DNA of 64,000 bases from Actinokineospora fastidiosa (GTDB taxonomy: Bacteria; Actinomycetota; Actinomycetes; Mycobacteriales; Pseudonocardiaceae): assembly GCF_014648415.1 (NCBI RefSeq), contig NZ_BMRB01000001.1:1736001-1800000 (forward strand), in the 5' to 3' direction. Position 1 is the stretch's first letter. Every line of letters starts with the position of its first letter. Below are positions 41,699 to 50,005 of the stretch, piece by piece. Under the pieces are notes generated by a model. The model ran no database searches, was not told where the DNA came from, and saw only the letters and a program-made list of their open reading frames with translations. Both the position numbers and the translations under genes were made by a program.

Positions 41699-42525
41699 GG
41701 GCCTACGTCGAACTGGTGCGCGCCCCCGCCGCGCTGACCGTGCTCGGGGACACCGTCGCGGGCGCGGCGTTCGGGCCGGGCCTGGGCGGCAGGCGGCTGG
41801 CGCTGCCCGCCGCCTCGGTCGCGTTCTACTGGGCCGGGATGGCCCTCAACGACTGGTCGGACCGGACCCTCGACGCCGTCGAGCGCCCGGAGCGGCCGAT
41901 CCCGTCGGGCCGGGTGTCGCCCGCGGCGGCCCTGGGGGTGGCCGTGGGCCTCACCGCGACAGGCCTCGCGCTGGCGGCCGCGGCAGGCCGTCTGAAGGCC
42001 GCGGTGCCGCTGGCCGCGGCGGTCTGGGCCTACGACACCGTGCTCAAGCAGACGCCCGCGGGACCGGCGGCCATGGCCGCCTGCCGGGGGCTGGACGTGC
42101 TCATGGGCGGCGGCCGCGCCGCGCTGCCCGCCGCGCTCGCGCTCGGCGGGCACACGCTGGGCGTCACCGTGCTGTCCAAGGGCGAGGTGCACGGCGGCTC
42201 GTCCTCGGTGGCCAAGGGCGTCCTCGCCGGGACGGTCGCCTCGGCGCTGGCCGCGACGGCCGGGCGGGCGCGCTCGGTCCGGCACCGGCTGCTGGGCGCG
42301 GCGGGCGCCGCCGCGTACGCCGGTCTCGTCGGCAGGGCGCAGCTGGCCGCGGCGAGGGAGCCCACCGCGGCCGCGGTGCGCGGCGCGACCAAGGCGGGCA
42401 TCCACGGCATGGTGCCGCTGCAGTCCGCGTTGGCCGCCCGTGCCGGGTCCGTCAGGTCCGCGCTGCTCGTGGCGGGCGCGCTGCCGCTGGCCCGCAGGCT
42501 GTCCAGGAAGGTGGGGCCGACATGA
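41695..42525 (+). CDS. eboC: UbiA-family prenyltransferase, EboC/SCO3242 type
   Basis: A 276-residue membrane prenyltransferase-like protein. The first Asp-rich motif is ALNDWSDRTLDAVERPERP (Asn52, Asp53, Asp56, Asp60) and a second YD motif is near residue 117 (AVWAYDTVLKQ). Hydrophobic helices alternate through the chain. It would attach an isoprenoid to a small acceptor in the membrane. It overlaps the cyclase and the next gene (ATGA), so it may prenylate a cyclitol product. EboC family assignment rests on these motifs and the neighbours. Confidence 0.88.
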   Translation: MRAYVELVRAPAALTVLGDTVAGAAFGPGLGGRRLALPAASVAFYWAGMALNDWSDRTLDAVERPERPIPSGRVSPAAALGVAVGLTATGLALAAAAGRLKAAVPLAAAVWAYDTVLKQTPAGPAAMAACRGLDVLMGGGRAALPAALALGGHTLGVTVLSKGEVHGGSSSVAKGVLAGTVASALAATAGRARSVRHRLLGAAGAAAYAGLVGRAQLAAAREPTAAAVRGATKAGIHGMVPLQSALAARAGSVRSALLVAGALPLARRLSRKVGPT

Positions 42526-43898
42526 CGTTCGAGCTGGGCTACGGCACCAACGGCTTCGCCAACCACCGCCTGCACGACGCGCTGGCCGTCATCGCCGACC
42601 TCGGGTACACCGGCGTCGCGCTGACCCTCGACCACCACCACCTCGACCCCTACGGCCCGAACGTGGCCGCCGAGACCGAGCGGGTCGCCGCCCGGCTGGA
42701 CGCGCTGGGCCTGCGCGTCGTGGTCGAGACCGGCGCCCGCTACCTGCTCGACCCCACCCGCAAGCACCACCCCACGCTGGTCAGCGACGACCAGGACACC
42801 CGCGTCGACTTCCTGCTCCGGGCCGCCGACATCGCCGCCGACCTCGGCGCGGACTGCGTGTCGTTCTGGTCCGGCGTGTCCGATGTGGACGAGGCGACGG
42901 CGTGGAAGCGGCTGCGCGACGGCGTCGCCCGGCTGCTCGACGCCTGCCCGAGGGTGCCCTTCGGCCTGGAGCCGGAGCCCGGCATGGCCGTGCAGCACCT
43001 GACCGAGGCGCTCACCCTGCGCACCGAGCTCGGCGAGCCGGAGATGCTGGGCATCACCCTCGACGTGGGGCACTGCGTCGCCGTCGAGCCCGACGACGCG
43101 GCCACCTGCGTGCGGCAGGCGGGCGAGCTGCTGGTCAACGTGCAGCTCGACGACATGGTGCACGGCGTCCACGAGCACCTGGAGTTCGGCGCGGGGACCC
43201 TCGACCTCGCCGCGACCCTGGCCGCGCTGACCGAGGTCGGCTACACCGGCCTGGCCGCGGTCGAGCTGCCCCGGCACTCGCACGCCGCCCCGGACGTGGC
43301 GCGCCGGTCGATGGCGGCCCTGCGCGCGGCCATGGACCCGCCGTGGCTGGTGGAGGCGGAGGCGCGGGTGCGCGCCGACGCCGCGGCGATCCGGTCGCTG
43401 TTCCCCGCCGTCGGCCGCCACGTCGGCCGCGACGCGGTCCGGCCGAGGGTGGACGCGCGGGGCTGGGTGCACGGCACCGCGGACGACCTGGCGCGGGCCC
43501 GGTTGATCGCGGCCCTGCCGGACGCGAGCGAGCTGCCCGACCTGTACCGCTACGGCGACGACGCGGAGAAGCGGGGCGTCCTGCGCGGGCTGCGGCCCTC
43601 GACCGACCCGTCGGTGGGCGTGCCGATCGTCCAGGACGCGCTGCGCACCAACGACCCCCGGCTCGTCGCCGCCGCGATGGGCCCGTTCGCCGCGGCGCAC
43701 CTCGACCGGCACGCCTGGCGGCACGGGGTGCTCAAGTGCCTGTTCATGGGCATCCCGCTGGGCGCGGTGTCGCGGTTGGACGACCTCGCCGACGCCGAGC
43801 TCGCCCGCATGGTGGCCGACTTCGCCGCCGAACGCCAGGCCGCCGGGCGCGCTGTCCCGGTCGACGCCACCGACCTGCTGCGAAAGGCCCGCGCATGA
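42522..43898 (+). CDS. eboA: TIM-barrel isomerase fused to an EboA domain
   Basis: A 458-residue two-domain protein. Residues 1-270 form an AP-endonuclease-2/xylose-isomerase TIM barrel: YGTNGFANHRLHDAL, FGLEPEPGMAV and TLDVGHCVAVEPDD carry likely metal ligands. Residues 290-458 match the EboA-type helical domain (RARLIAALPDASELPDLYRY, HAWRHGVLKCLFMGIPL). In other ebo operons EboA is a separate protein. It overlaps eboC and the TatD-like gene. The role is in ebo metabolite processing or translocation; the precise reaction is unknown. Confidence 0.85.
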   Translation: MTFELGYGTNGFANHRLHDALAVIADLGYTGVALTLDHHHLDPYGPNVAAETERVAARLDALGLRVVVETGARYLLDPTRKHHPTLVSDDQDTRVDFLLRAADIAADLGADCVSFWSGVSDVDEATAWKRLRDGVARLLDACPRVPFGLEPEPGMAVQHLTEALTLRTELGEPEMLGITLDVGHCVAVEPDDAATCVRQAGELLVNVQLDDMVHGVHEHLEFGAGTLDLAATLAALTEVGYTGLAAVELPRHSHAAPDVARRSMAALRAAMDPPWLVEAEARVRADAAAIRSLFPAVGRHVGRDAVRPRVDARGWVHGTADDLARARLIAALPDASELPDLYRYGDDAEKRGVLRGLRPSTDPSVGVPIVQDALRTNDPRLVAAAMGPFAAAHLDRHAWRHGVLKCLFMGIPLGAVSRLDDLADAELARMVADFAAERQAAGRAVPVDATDLLRKARA

Positions 43899-44758
43899 GG
43901 ATCTTCGACCCGCACATCCACATGACCTCCCGCACCACCGACGACTACGAGGCGATGTACGCCGCGGGCGTGCGCGCGCTCGTCGAGCCGGCGTTCTGGC
44001 TGGGCCAGCCGCGCACGAGCGCGGCGTCGTTCGCCGACTACTTCGACGCGCTGATCGGCTGGGAGCGGTTCCGCGCCGCGCAGTTCGGCATCCGCCACCA
44101 CTGCACGATCGCGCTGAACCCCAAGGAGGCCAACGACCCGCGCTGCACGCCGGTGCTGGACCTGCTGCCGCGCTACCTGGGCAAGGACGGCGTGGTCGCC
44201 GTCGGCGAGGTCGGCTACGACTCGATGACCCCGGAGGAGGACGCGGCGTTCGCCCGCCAGCTGGAGCTGGCGGTGGAGTTCGAGTTACCCGCGCTCGTGC
44301 ACACCCCGCACCGGGACAAGGCCTCCGGGACGAGCCGCACGCTGGCCGTGGTCCGCGAGTCGGGCCTGCCGCCGGAGCGGGTGGTCGTAGACCACCTCAA
44401 CGAGGTGACCGTCCGCGAGGTCAAGGACTCCGGGTGCTGGATGGGCTTCTCCATCTACCCCGACACCAAGATGGACGAGGACCGCATGGTCGCCATCCTC
44501 CAGGAGTACGGCACCGACCGGATGCTGGTGAACTCCGCGGCCGACTGGGGCCGCTCGGACCCGCTGAAGACGGTCAAGACCGCCCGGGCGATGCTGGCCA
44601 GCGGCTTCACCGAGTCCGATGTGGACAAGGTGCTGTGGCAGAACCCCGTGGAGTTCTACGGCCAGAGCGGCAGGCTGGTCCTCGACGACCTGCCCGGGTT
44701 CAGCCCGTCGCCGGAGACGTTCTCCGGCAACTCGGTGCTCAGAGGCGGTGGGCAGTGA
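43895..44758 (+). CDS. eboB: TatD-like metal hydrolase, EboB type
   Basis: A 287-residue TatD/amidohydrolase-fold protein. The first metal pair is His7/His9 (DPHIHM), and VGEVGYD, VHTPHRDK and VDHLNE supply the other expected ligands. It is shorter on the nuclease-specific features than TatD, fitting the EboB branch. Codon 131 is TTA (44285-44287), the only TTA codon I found outside the biosynthetic locus. It overlaps eboA and eboE, within the seven-gene coupled run. Confidence 0.88.
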   Translation: MRIFDPHIHMTSRTTDDYEAMYAAGVRALVEPAFWLGQPRTSAASFADYFDALIGWERFRAAQFGIRHHCTIALNPKEANDPRCTPVLDLLPRYLGKDGVVAVGEVGYDSMTPEEDAAFARQLELAVEFELPALVHTPHRDKASGTSRTLAVVRESGLPPERVVVDHLNEVTVREVKDSGCWMGFSIYPDTKMDEDRMVAILQEYGTDRMLVNSAADWGRSDPLKTVKTARAMLASGFTESDVDKVLWQNPVEFYGQSGRLVLDDLPGFSPSPETFSGNSVLRGGGQ

Positions 44759-45828
44759 CCATCTCCTACTGCACCAACGTCCACCCCGCCGAGACGGTCG
44801 CGGGCATCATCGAGCAGTTGGACCGCTTCAGCGTCCCGATCCGCGAGGAGCTGGGCGCCGACGTCCTCGGCCTCGGACTCTGGCTGTCCGCGCCCGCCGC
44901 CCGCCAGCTGGCCGCCGACCCGGCCGTCCGGCGCGGGCTCCGCCGCGAGCTGGACGCACGCGGGCTGGTCGTGCACACGCTCAACGCCTTCCCCTACCGC
45001 GGTTTCCACGAGCCGGTGGTCAAGCACTCGGTGTACCACCCGCGCTGGACCGAGAAGGCCCGGCTCGACTACACCCGCGACTGCGCCACCGTCCTGGCCA
45101 CGCTGCTGCCGGACGACGCCGAGCACGGCAGCATCAGCACGCTGCCGCTCGGCTGGCGCACCGAGTGGACGCCCGCCGACGACAGCCGCGCCACCGCGGC
45201 CCTGGCCGAGCTGACCGAGTACCTGGCCCGGCTGTCCCGCCCGATCCGGCTGGCCGTGGAGCCCGAGCCCGGCTGCGTGCTCGACACCATGGCCGACGCC
45301 GTCGGCTGGCTCGCGGGCCGCGTCGACCCCGAGCACATCGGGGTGTGCCTGGACACCTGCCACCTGGCGGTCTCCTTCGCCGACCCGGCCGAGACGGTCC
45401 GCCTGATCGCCGAGGCGGGCCTGCGGGTCTACAAGGTCCAGGCGTCGGCCGCCCTGGAGGCACCCGCGGGCCACGCCGACGCGCTGGCCCGCTTCATCGA
45501 GCCGCGCTACCTCCACCAGGTGCGCGCGCTCAAGGACGGCGTCGTCCACGCCGCCGACGACCTCCCGGCCGCCTACGGCGCCCTCCCCGCCGACGCCCCC
45601 TGGCGCGTGCACTTCCACGTCCCCCTCCACGCCGAGCCCGACGCGCCGCTCGCCACCACGACCGGCGTCCTCCGCGAGGCCGTCGCCGCGCTCGACACCC
45701 CGGCCCACATCGAGGTCGAGACCTACACCTGGACCGTCCTGCCGGACTTCCGCGACCACCGGCTGGTCGAGGGGATCGCGGCAGAACTGCGCTGGGCGGC
45801 GCACCACCTGGAAGGAGTGCGGGCGTGA
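44755..45828 (+). CDS. eboE: EboE-type metabolite traffic protein (TIM barrel)
   Basis: A 357-residue protein of the xylose-isomerase-like TIM barrel class with EboE character: the N-terminal YCTNVHPAETVAGI, HTLNAFPYRGFHEPVVK, AVEPEPGCVLDT, GVCLDTCHLAVSF and the C-terminal HIEVETYTW. Metal-binding Glu, Asp and His positions are preserved. EboE is linked to export of metabolites, including scytonemin precursors in cyanobacteria, by genetics. The start is a GTG overlapping the eboB stop (GTGA). Confidence 0.88.
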   Translation: MTISYCTNVHPAETVAGIIEQLDRFSVPIREELGADVLGLGLWLSAPAARQLAADPAVRRGLRRELDARGLVVHTLNAFPYRGFHEPVVKHSVYHPRWTEKARLDYTRDCATVLATLLPDDAEHGSISTLPLGWRTEWTPADDSRATAALAELTEYLARLSRPIRLAVEPEPGCVLDTMADAVGWLAGRVDPEHIGVCLDTCHLAVSFADPAETVRLIAEAGLRVYKVQASAALEAPAGHADALARFIEPRYLHQVRALKDGVVHAADDLPAAYGALPADAPWRVHFHVPLHAEPDAPLATTTGVLREAVAALDTPAHIEVETYTWTVLPDFRDHRLVEGIAAELRWAAHHLEGVRA

Positions 45829-47174
45829 AGCCGCTCGTGGTCATAGACGTCGTCGGGCTGACACCCGCGCTGCTGCCGCACATGCCGAACCTGCGCGGGC
45901 TGCAGCACCGCGCCGAGCTGCGCACCGTGCTGCCCGCCGTCACGTGCAGCGTGCAGTCGACGTTCCTCACCGGGCTCATGCCCAACCAGCACGGCATCGT
46001 CGGCAACGGCTGGTACTTCCGCGACCTCGGCGAGGTCTTCCTCTGGCGCCAGCACAACAAGCTCGTCCACGGCGAGAAGCTGTGGGAGACCGCCCGCCGC
46101 CAGCGGCCCGACTACAAGGCCGCCAACATCTGCTGGTGGTACGCGATGGGCGCGAGCACCGACATCACCGTCACCCCGCGCCCGATCTACCACGCCGACG
46201 GCCGCAAGTCGCCCGACGCCTACGTCCGGCCGCCGGAGTACCACGACCGGCTCGTCGCCGAGCTCGGCGAGTTCCCGCTGTTCCAGTACTGGGGCCCGAC
46301 GGCGGCGCTGGCCTCCAGCGAGTGGATCGTCAAGGCGGCCGTCAAGACGCTCGCCGAGCACCGGCCGGACCTGCTGCTGGTCTACGTCCCGCACCTCGAC
46401 TACGACCTGCAGCGGTTCGGGCCGAACTCGCCGGAGGCCAGGATCGCCGCGCGCGAGGTCGACCAGGCGCTCAAGCCGCTGCTGGACCAGGACGCCACCA
46501 TCGTCGCCCTGTCCGAGTACGGCATCACCCAGGCGGACACGCCGGTGGACATCAACCGGGCGCTGCGCGAGGCCGGGCACCTGGAGGTCTACACCCAGGC
46601 GGGCATGGAGTACCTGGACCCGTGGACGTCGAAAGCGTTTGCGGTCGCCGACCACCAGGTCGCCCACGTCTACACCGACGAGCCAGCCAAGATCAAGGAT
46701 TTGCTGCGGCAGCTGCCCGGCGTCGACGAGGTCCTCGACCGCGACGAGCAGGCCCGCTACGGCATCGACCACGAGCGCTCCGGCGACCTCGTGGCGATCG
46801 CCGAGCCCACCGCGTGGTTCACCTACTACTACTGGCTCGACGACGCCAGGGCCCCGGACTTCGCCCGCGGCGTCGAGATCCACCGCAAGCCCGGCTACGA
46901 CCCCGCCGAGCTGTTCTTCAACCCGGCCGACCCGTTCGTTAAGGCCAAGGCCGCTGCCAACCTGGCCCGCAAGAAGCTCGGCCTGCGCTACGCGATGAAC
47001 GTCGTCCCGCTCGACCCCGCGCCCGTGCGCGGCACGCACGGACGGCTGCCCGATCGGCCCGAGGACGGGCCCGTCCTGCTCTGCACCGACGACATCGGCG
47101 CCGACCGCGTCGACGCGACCGAGGTGCGCGACCTGCTGCTCACCCTCCAGGGCCTGAAAGGAAACCCGCGATGA
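45825..47174 (+). CDS. eboF: Alkaline phosphatase-superfamily phosphodiesterase, EboF type
   Basis: A 449-residue nucleotide pyrophosphatase/phosphodiesterase-like enzyme. The first metal Asp is in VVIDVVG, the nucleophile is probably Thr or Ser in [15 protein letters not shown], and [15 protein letters not shown] and ADHQVAHVY hold the remaining metal ligands. [15 protein letters not shown] is typical of the branch. It lacks a signal peptide, so it acts in the cytoplasm unless exported by other means. GTG start overlapping eboE (GTGA). Confidence 0.88.
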   Translation: MKPLVVIDVVGLTPALLPHMPNLRGLQHRAELRTVLPAVTCSVQSTFLTGLMPNQHGIVGNGWYFRDLGEVFLWRQHNKLVHGEKLWETARRQRPDYKAANICWWYAMGASTDITVTPRPIYHADGRKSPDAYVRPPEYHDRLVAELGEFPLFQYWGPTAALASSEWIVKAAVKTLAEHRPDLLLVYVPHLDYDLQRFGPNSPEARIAAREVDQALKPLLDQDATIVALSEYGITQADTPVDINRALREAGHLEVYTQAGMEYLDPWTSKAFAVADHQVAHVYTDEPAKIKDLLRQLPGVDEVLDRDEQARYGIDHERSGDLVAIAEPTAWFTYYYWLDDARAPDFARGVEIHRKPGYDPAELFFNPADPFVKAKAAANLARKKLGLRYAMNVVPLDPAPVRGTHGRLPDRPEDGPVLLCTDDIGADRVDATEVRDLLLTLQGLKGNPR

Positions 47175-48175
47175 GCCGACCCGTCACCCTGTTCACCGGC
47201 CAGTGGGCCGACCTGCCGTTCGCGGAGGTCTGCGCGCTGGCCGAGCGGTGGGGCTACGACGGCCTGGAGATCGCCTGCTCCGGCGACCACTTCGAGGTCG
47301 ACAAGGCCCTCGCCGACGACTCCTACGTCCCGGCCAAGCTCGCCCAGCTCGAGAAGCACGGCCTCAAGGTGTGGACGATCTCCAACCACCTGGTCGGCCA
47401 GGCCGTCTGCGACGACCCGATCGACTTCCGCCACCGCGACATCCTGCCCGCCCGGGTCTGGGGCGACGGCGAGCCCGAGGGCGTGCGGCAGCGGGCGGCC
47501 CAGGAGATGGCCGACACCGCGCGGGCCGCGCGCAAGCTGGGCGTGGACACCGTCGTCGGGTTCACCGGGTCCAAGACCTGGAAGTACGTGGCGATGTTCC
47601 CGCCGGTCTCGCAGGCGGTCATCGACGACGGCTACGCCGACTTCGCCGAGCGCTGGAACCCGATCCTCGACGTGTTCGACGAGGTCGGCGTCCGGTTCGC
47701 GCACGAGGTGCACCCGTCGGAGATCGCCTACGACTACTGGACCACCCGCAAGGCGCTCGACGCGGTCGGCAACCGGCCCGCGTTCGGGCTCAACTGGGAC
47801 CCGTCCCACTTCATCTGGCAGGACCTCGACCCGGTCGGCTTCATCCTCGACTTCGCCGACCGCATCTACCACGTCGACTGCAAGGACACCAAGAAGCGCC
47901 TCGACGGCCGCAACGGCCGTCTCGGCTCCCACCTGGCCTGGGCCGATCCCCGGCGGGGCTGGGACTTCGTCTCCACAGGACACGGCGACGTCCCCTGGGA
48001 GCAGTGCTTCCGCGCGCTGAACGCCATCGGCTACTCCGGCCCCATCTCGGTGGAGTGGGAGGACGCGGGCATGGACCGCCTGCGCGGGGCCGAGGAGGCC
48101 GTCCGGTTCATCCGCGACCTGCAGTTCGACCCGCCGACGGCCTCGTTCGACGCCGCCTTCTCCACCGAACGCTGA
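47171..48175 (+). CDS. Sugar phosphate isomerase/epimerase family protein
   Basis: A 334-residue xylose-isomerase-like TIM barrel. [24 protein letters not shown] opens the barrel, and the metal site is probably formed by the Glu of [10 protein letters not shown], the Asp of NWDPSHFIW, the His of [11 protein letters not shown] and the Glu of SVEWED. Such proteins isomerise or epimerise keto sugars and inositols (IolE, IolH, IolI types) and also occur with 3-keto-glycoside enzymes. It overlaps eboF (ATGA), so it is part of the same operon. Confidence 0.9.
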   Translation: MSRPVTLFTGQWADLPFAEVCALAERWGYDGLEIACSGDHFEVDKALADDSYVPAKLAQLEKHGLKVWTISNHLVGQAVCDDPIDFRHRDILPARVWGDGEPEGVRQRAAQEMADTARAARKLGVDTVVGFTGSKTWKYVAMFPPVSQAVIDDGYADFAERWNPILDVFDEVGVRFAHEVHPSEIAYDYWTTRKALDAVGNRPAFGLNWDPSHFIWQDLDPVGFILDFADRIYHVDCKDTKKRLDGRNGRLGSHLAWADPRRGWDFVSTGHGDVPWEQCFRALNAIGYSGPISVEWEDAGMDRLRGAEEAVRFIRDLQFDPPTASFDAAFSTER

Positions 48176-48184
48176 AGGAGAGAC

Positions 48185-49030
48185 ATGACCACTCGCCGCA
48201 CATTCCTCCGGGGCGCCGCCGCCAGCGCGGCCACTGTCGGGATAGGCGCCGTCGGGGTGGGCGCCGCCCTGCCCGGGATCGCGAGCGCCCACAGCGGCCG
48301 CTCGGGCCGGGTCCCGCGCAACGCCATCAGCATCCAGCTCTACACGCTGCGCGGCATCATGGGCGACGACCCGGAGCCGGTGCTGTCCGCGCTGGCCGAC
48401 ATCGGCTACCGCAGGGTCGAGATGGCGGGCCTCTACGGCCGCTCGGCCGAGGAGATGGCCCGCATGCTGCGCCGCCACCACCTGCACGCCACCTCGACCC
48501 ACACCGGCCTCGACGGCGACCTCGACCAGGTCATCGCCGACGCCCGCACCCTGGGCCACCGCTACGTGGTCGTCCCGTGGGCCAACTACTCCACGATCGC
48601 CCAGTGGGAGTCCTTCGCCGACCGCCTGGAGAACGCGGGCAAGGTCCTGCGCCGCTCGGGCTTCAAGGCGGGCTACCATAACCACGCCCACGAGTTCGCC
48701 CTCATCGAGGGCAAGCGCCCGTTCGACGTCATCGCGTCCCGCACGACCGCCCGCAACGTCCACTTCGAACTGGACCTCTACTGGGCCGTCGTGGGCGGGG
48801 TGGACCCGGTGGCGTTCTTCCGCCAGCACCACCCGAGGGTCCGCCAGTACCACGTGAAGGACCGCGCCGCCGACGGCGGCTTCGCCGACCTCGGCACGGG
48901 GAACATCGACTTCGCCCGCATCTTCACCAGCACCGCGGTGGAGGAGTACATCGTCGAGAACGACCAGCCCGCCGACGCCCTGGTCACCGCCCAGGTGGGC
49001 TACGACTACCTGCGCAACCTGCGCTGGTAG
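48185..49030 (+). CDS. Tat-exported sugar isomerase/epimerase-like TIM barrel
   Basis: A 281-residue protein. The N-terminus TTRRTFLRGAAASAA is a Tat signal with the twin Arg, ending ASA-HS, so a folded, metal-containing enzyme is exported. The barrel follows: AISIQLYTLRGIM, GYHNHAHEF, HFELDLYWAVVGG and QYHVKD keep the Glu/Asp/His pattern of the family. It lies nine bases after the cytoplasmic paralogue-like gene. An extracytoplasmic keto-sugar-processing role matching the secreted mosaic enzyme is plausible. Confidence 0.88.
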   Translation: MTTRRTFLRGAAASAATVGIGAVGVGAALPGIASAHSGRSGRVPRNAISIQLYTLRGIMGDDPEPVLSALADIGYRRVEMAGLYGRSAEEMARMLRRHHLHATSTHTGLDGDLDQVIADARTLGHRYVVVPWANYSTIAQWESFADRLENAGKVLRRSGFKAGYHNHAHEFALIEGKRPFDVIASRTTARNVHFELDLYWAVVGGVDPVAFFRQHHPRVRQYHVKDRAADGGFADLGTGNIDFARIFTSTAVEEYIVENDQPADALVTAQVGYDYLRNLRW

Positions 49031-49221
49031 CGCCCGGGCGGCCGCGTCGTGAGGTCGTGGCCGCCCACGGCAGGCAGGCAGCGCCGGACACGCGACCGTC
49101 CGGGCGGCCCGGTCGCGTCGACCGTGTGCGCACCGCCGCCCGCCAGGCGTCCCCGATGGCGTGGACCCCGTTCGGCCCGATGATCAGGTCCCGATCCTCG
49201 GCCGAGGGCGGGTCCACGCCA

Positions 49222-49902
49222 TCACCGCGTCCACTGGTACGCCCGCAGGTCCCTGATCTCCAGGTGGCAGTCCGGAAGCGGGCCCTTCCTGAGCGAGCGG
49301 TAGATCCCCCACTTCGGCCGCACCTGGTCGGGCAGCCAGGTGTCCACCCCGGACCTCTCCACGTCGATCACGGCCCGCGCGTCGTCGTGAATCCGCCACC
49401 GCACCCACCCGTTCTCCGCCAACCGCATCTCCAGGTCGACGTCCACCCAGCGCTCATACAGCGGGTCAAGCCCCGTCTCGCCGACGAGTTCCCCGCCCAC
49501 CTTGAGCTCGATCAGCGCAACCCCACGCCGAAGCCGCAGCGACATCACGACCATCGGCAACGTCCCCTTGCCCGGCGCCTTGGTCTGGAAGACATGGGTG
49601 AACCCGGTGGTCGCCGCCAGGCCGCGCGGGATGCGCATGCGATAGCTCAACCACCAGGTCTCCCCGTGCCCCAACACCAGCTGCGGCCCACCCGAGGGCG
49701 CCCGCATCCCCTTGACCTCCTGCCGCTGCCGATCCCCGGCCCGATCCCGATCCCCGGCGTGCATGGTGAAGCGGTAGACGTCCCCAACCACGGCGATATG
49801 CCGCACGCCGGGGTGCGACCCGGCCCGATCGTCCTCGACACCCTCGAAGGCCCCCAACCCGTCCACGGCGGGGGATGGAGACCAGCGCAGCCGCCAGGTC
49901 AC
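49222..49902 (-). CDS. Heparin lyase I-like jelly-roll protein
   Basis: About 226 residues. The pattern resembles heparin-lyase-I/PL20-type beta-jelly-roll proteins: an early EVKGMRAPSGG segment, WWLSYRMRIPRG, HVFQTKAPGKG, the strand YERWVDVDLEMRL and a C-terminal PKWGIYRSL. There is no signal peptide in the reading I chose. A GTG at 49902 is the best available start because the frame upstream runs into the terminator at 49966, but the start is uncertain and the N-terminus may be missing. Whether it is catalytic cannot be judged. Confidence 0.65.
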   Translation of the reverse strand: MTWRLRWSPSPAVDGLGAFEGVEDDRAGSHPGVRHIAVVGDVYRFTMHAGDRDRAGDRQRQEVKGMRAPSGGPQLVLGHGETWWLSYRMRIPRGLAATTGFTHVFQTKAPGKGTLPMVVMSLRLRRGVALIELKVGGELVGETGLDPLYERWVDVDLEMRLAENGWVRWRIHDDARAVIDVERSGVDTWLPDQVRPKWGIYRSLRKGPLPDCHLEIRDLRAYQWTR

Positions 49903-49965
49903 TAGGTCATCACCACCCGTCGTCCCGCACGTCCCTGCGGACCTCGATCGGTCGCGCAGCCCACC

Positions 49966-49997
49966 GGCGAGCCCGCACCCTGGGGTGCGGGCTCGCC
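49966..49997 (-). terminator. Terminator of the DNRLRE gene pair
   Basis: Perfect 15-bp arms GGCGAGCCCGCACCC (49966-49980) and GGGTGCGGGCTCGCC (49983-49997), nine bases after the stop of the second DNRLRE gene on the minus strand. Confidence 0.85.
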
Positions 49998-50005
49998 TTC
50001 GGGGG

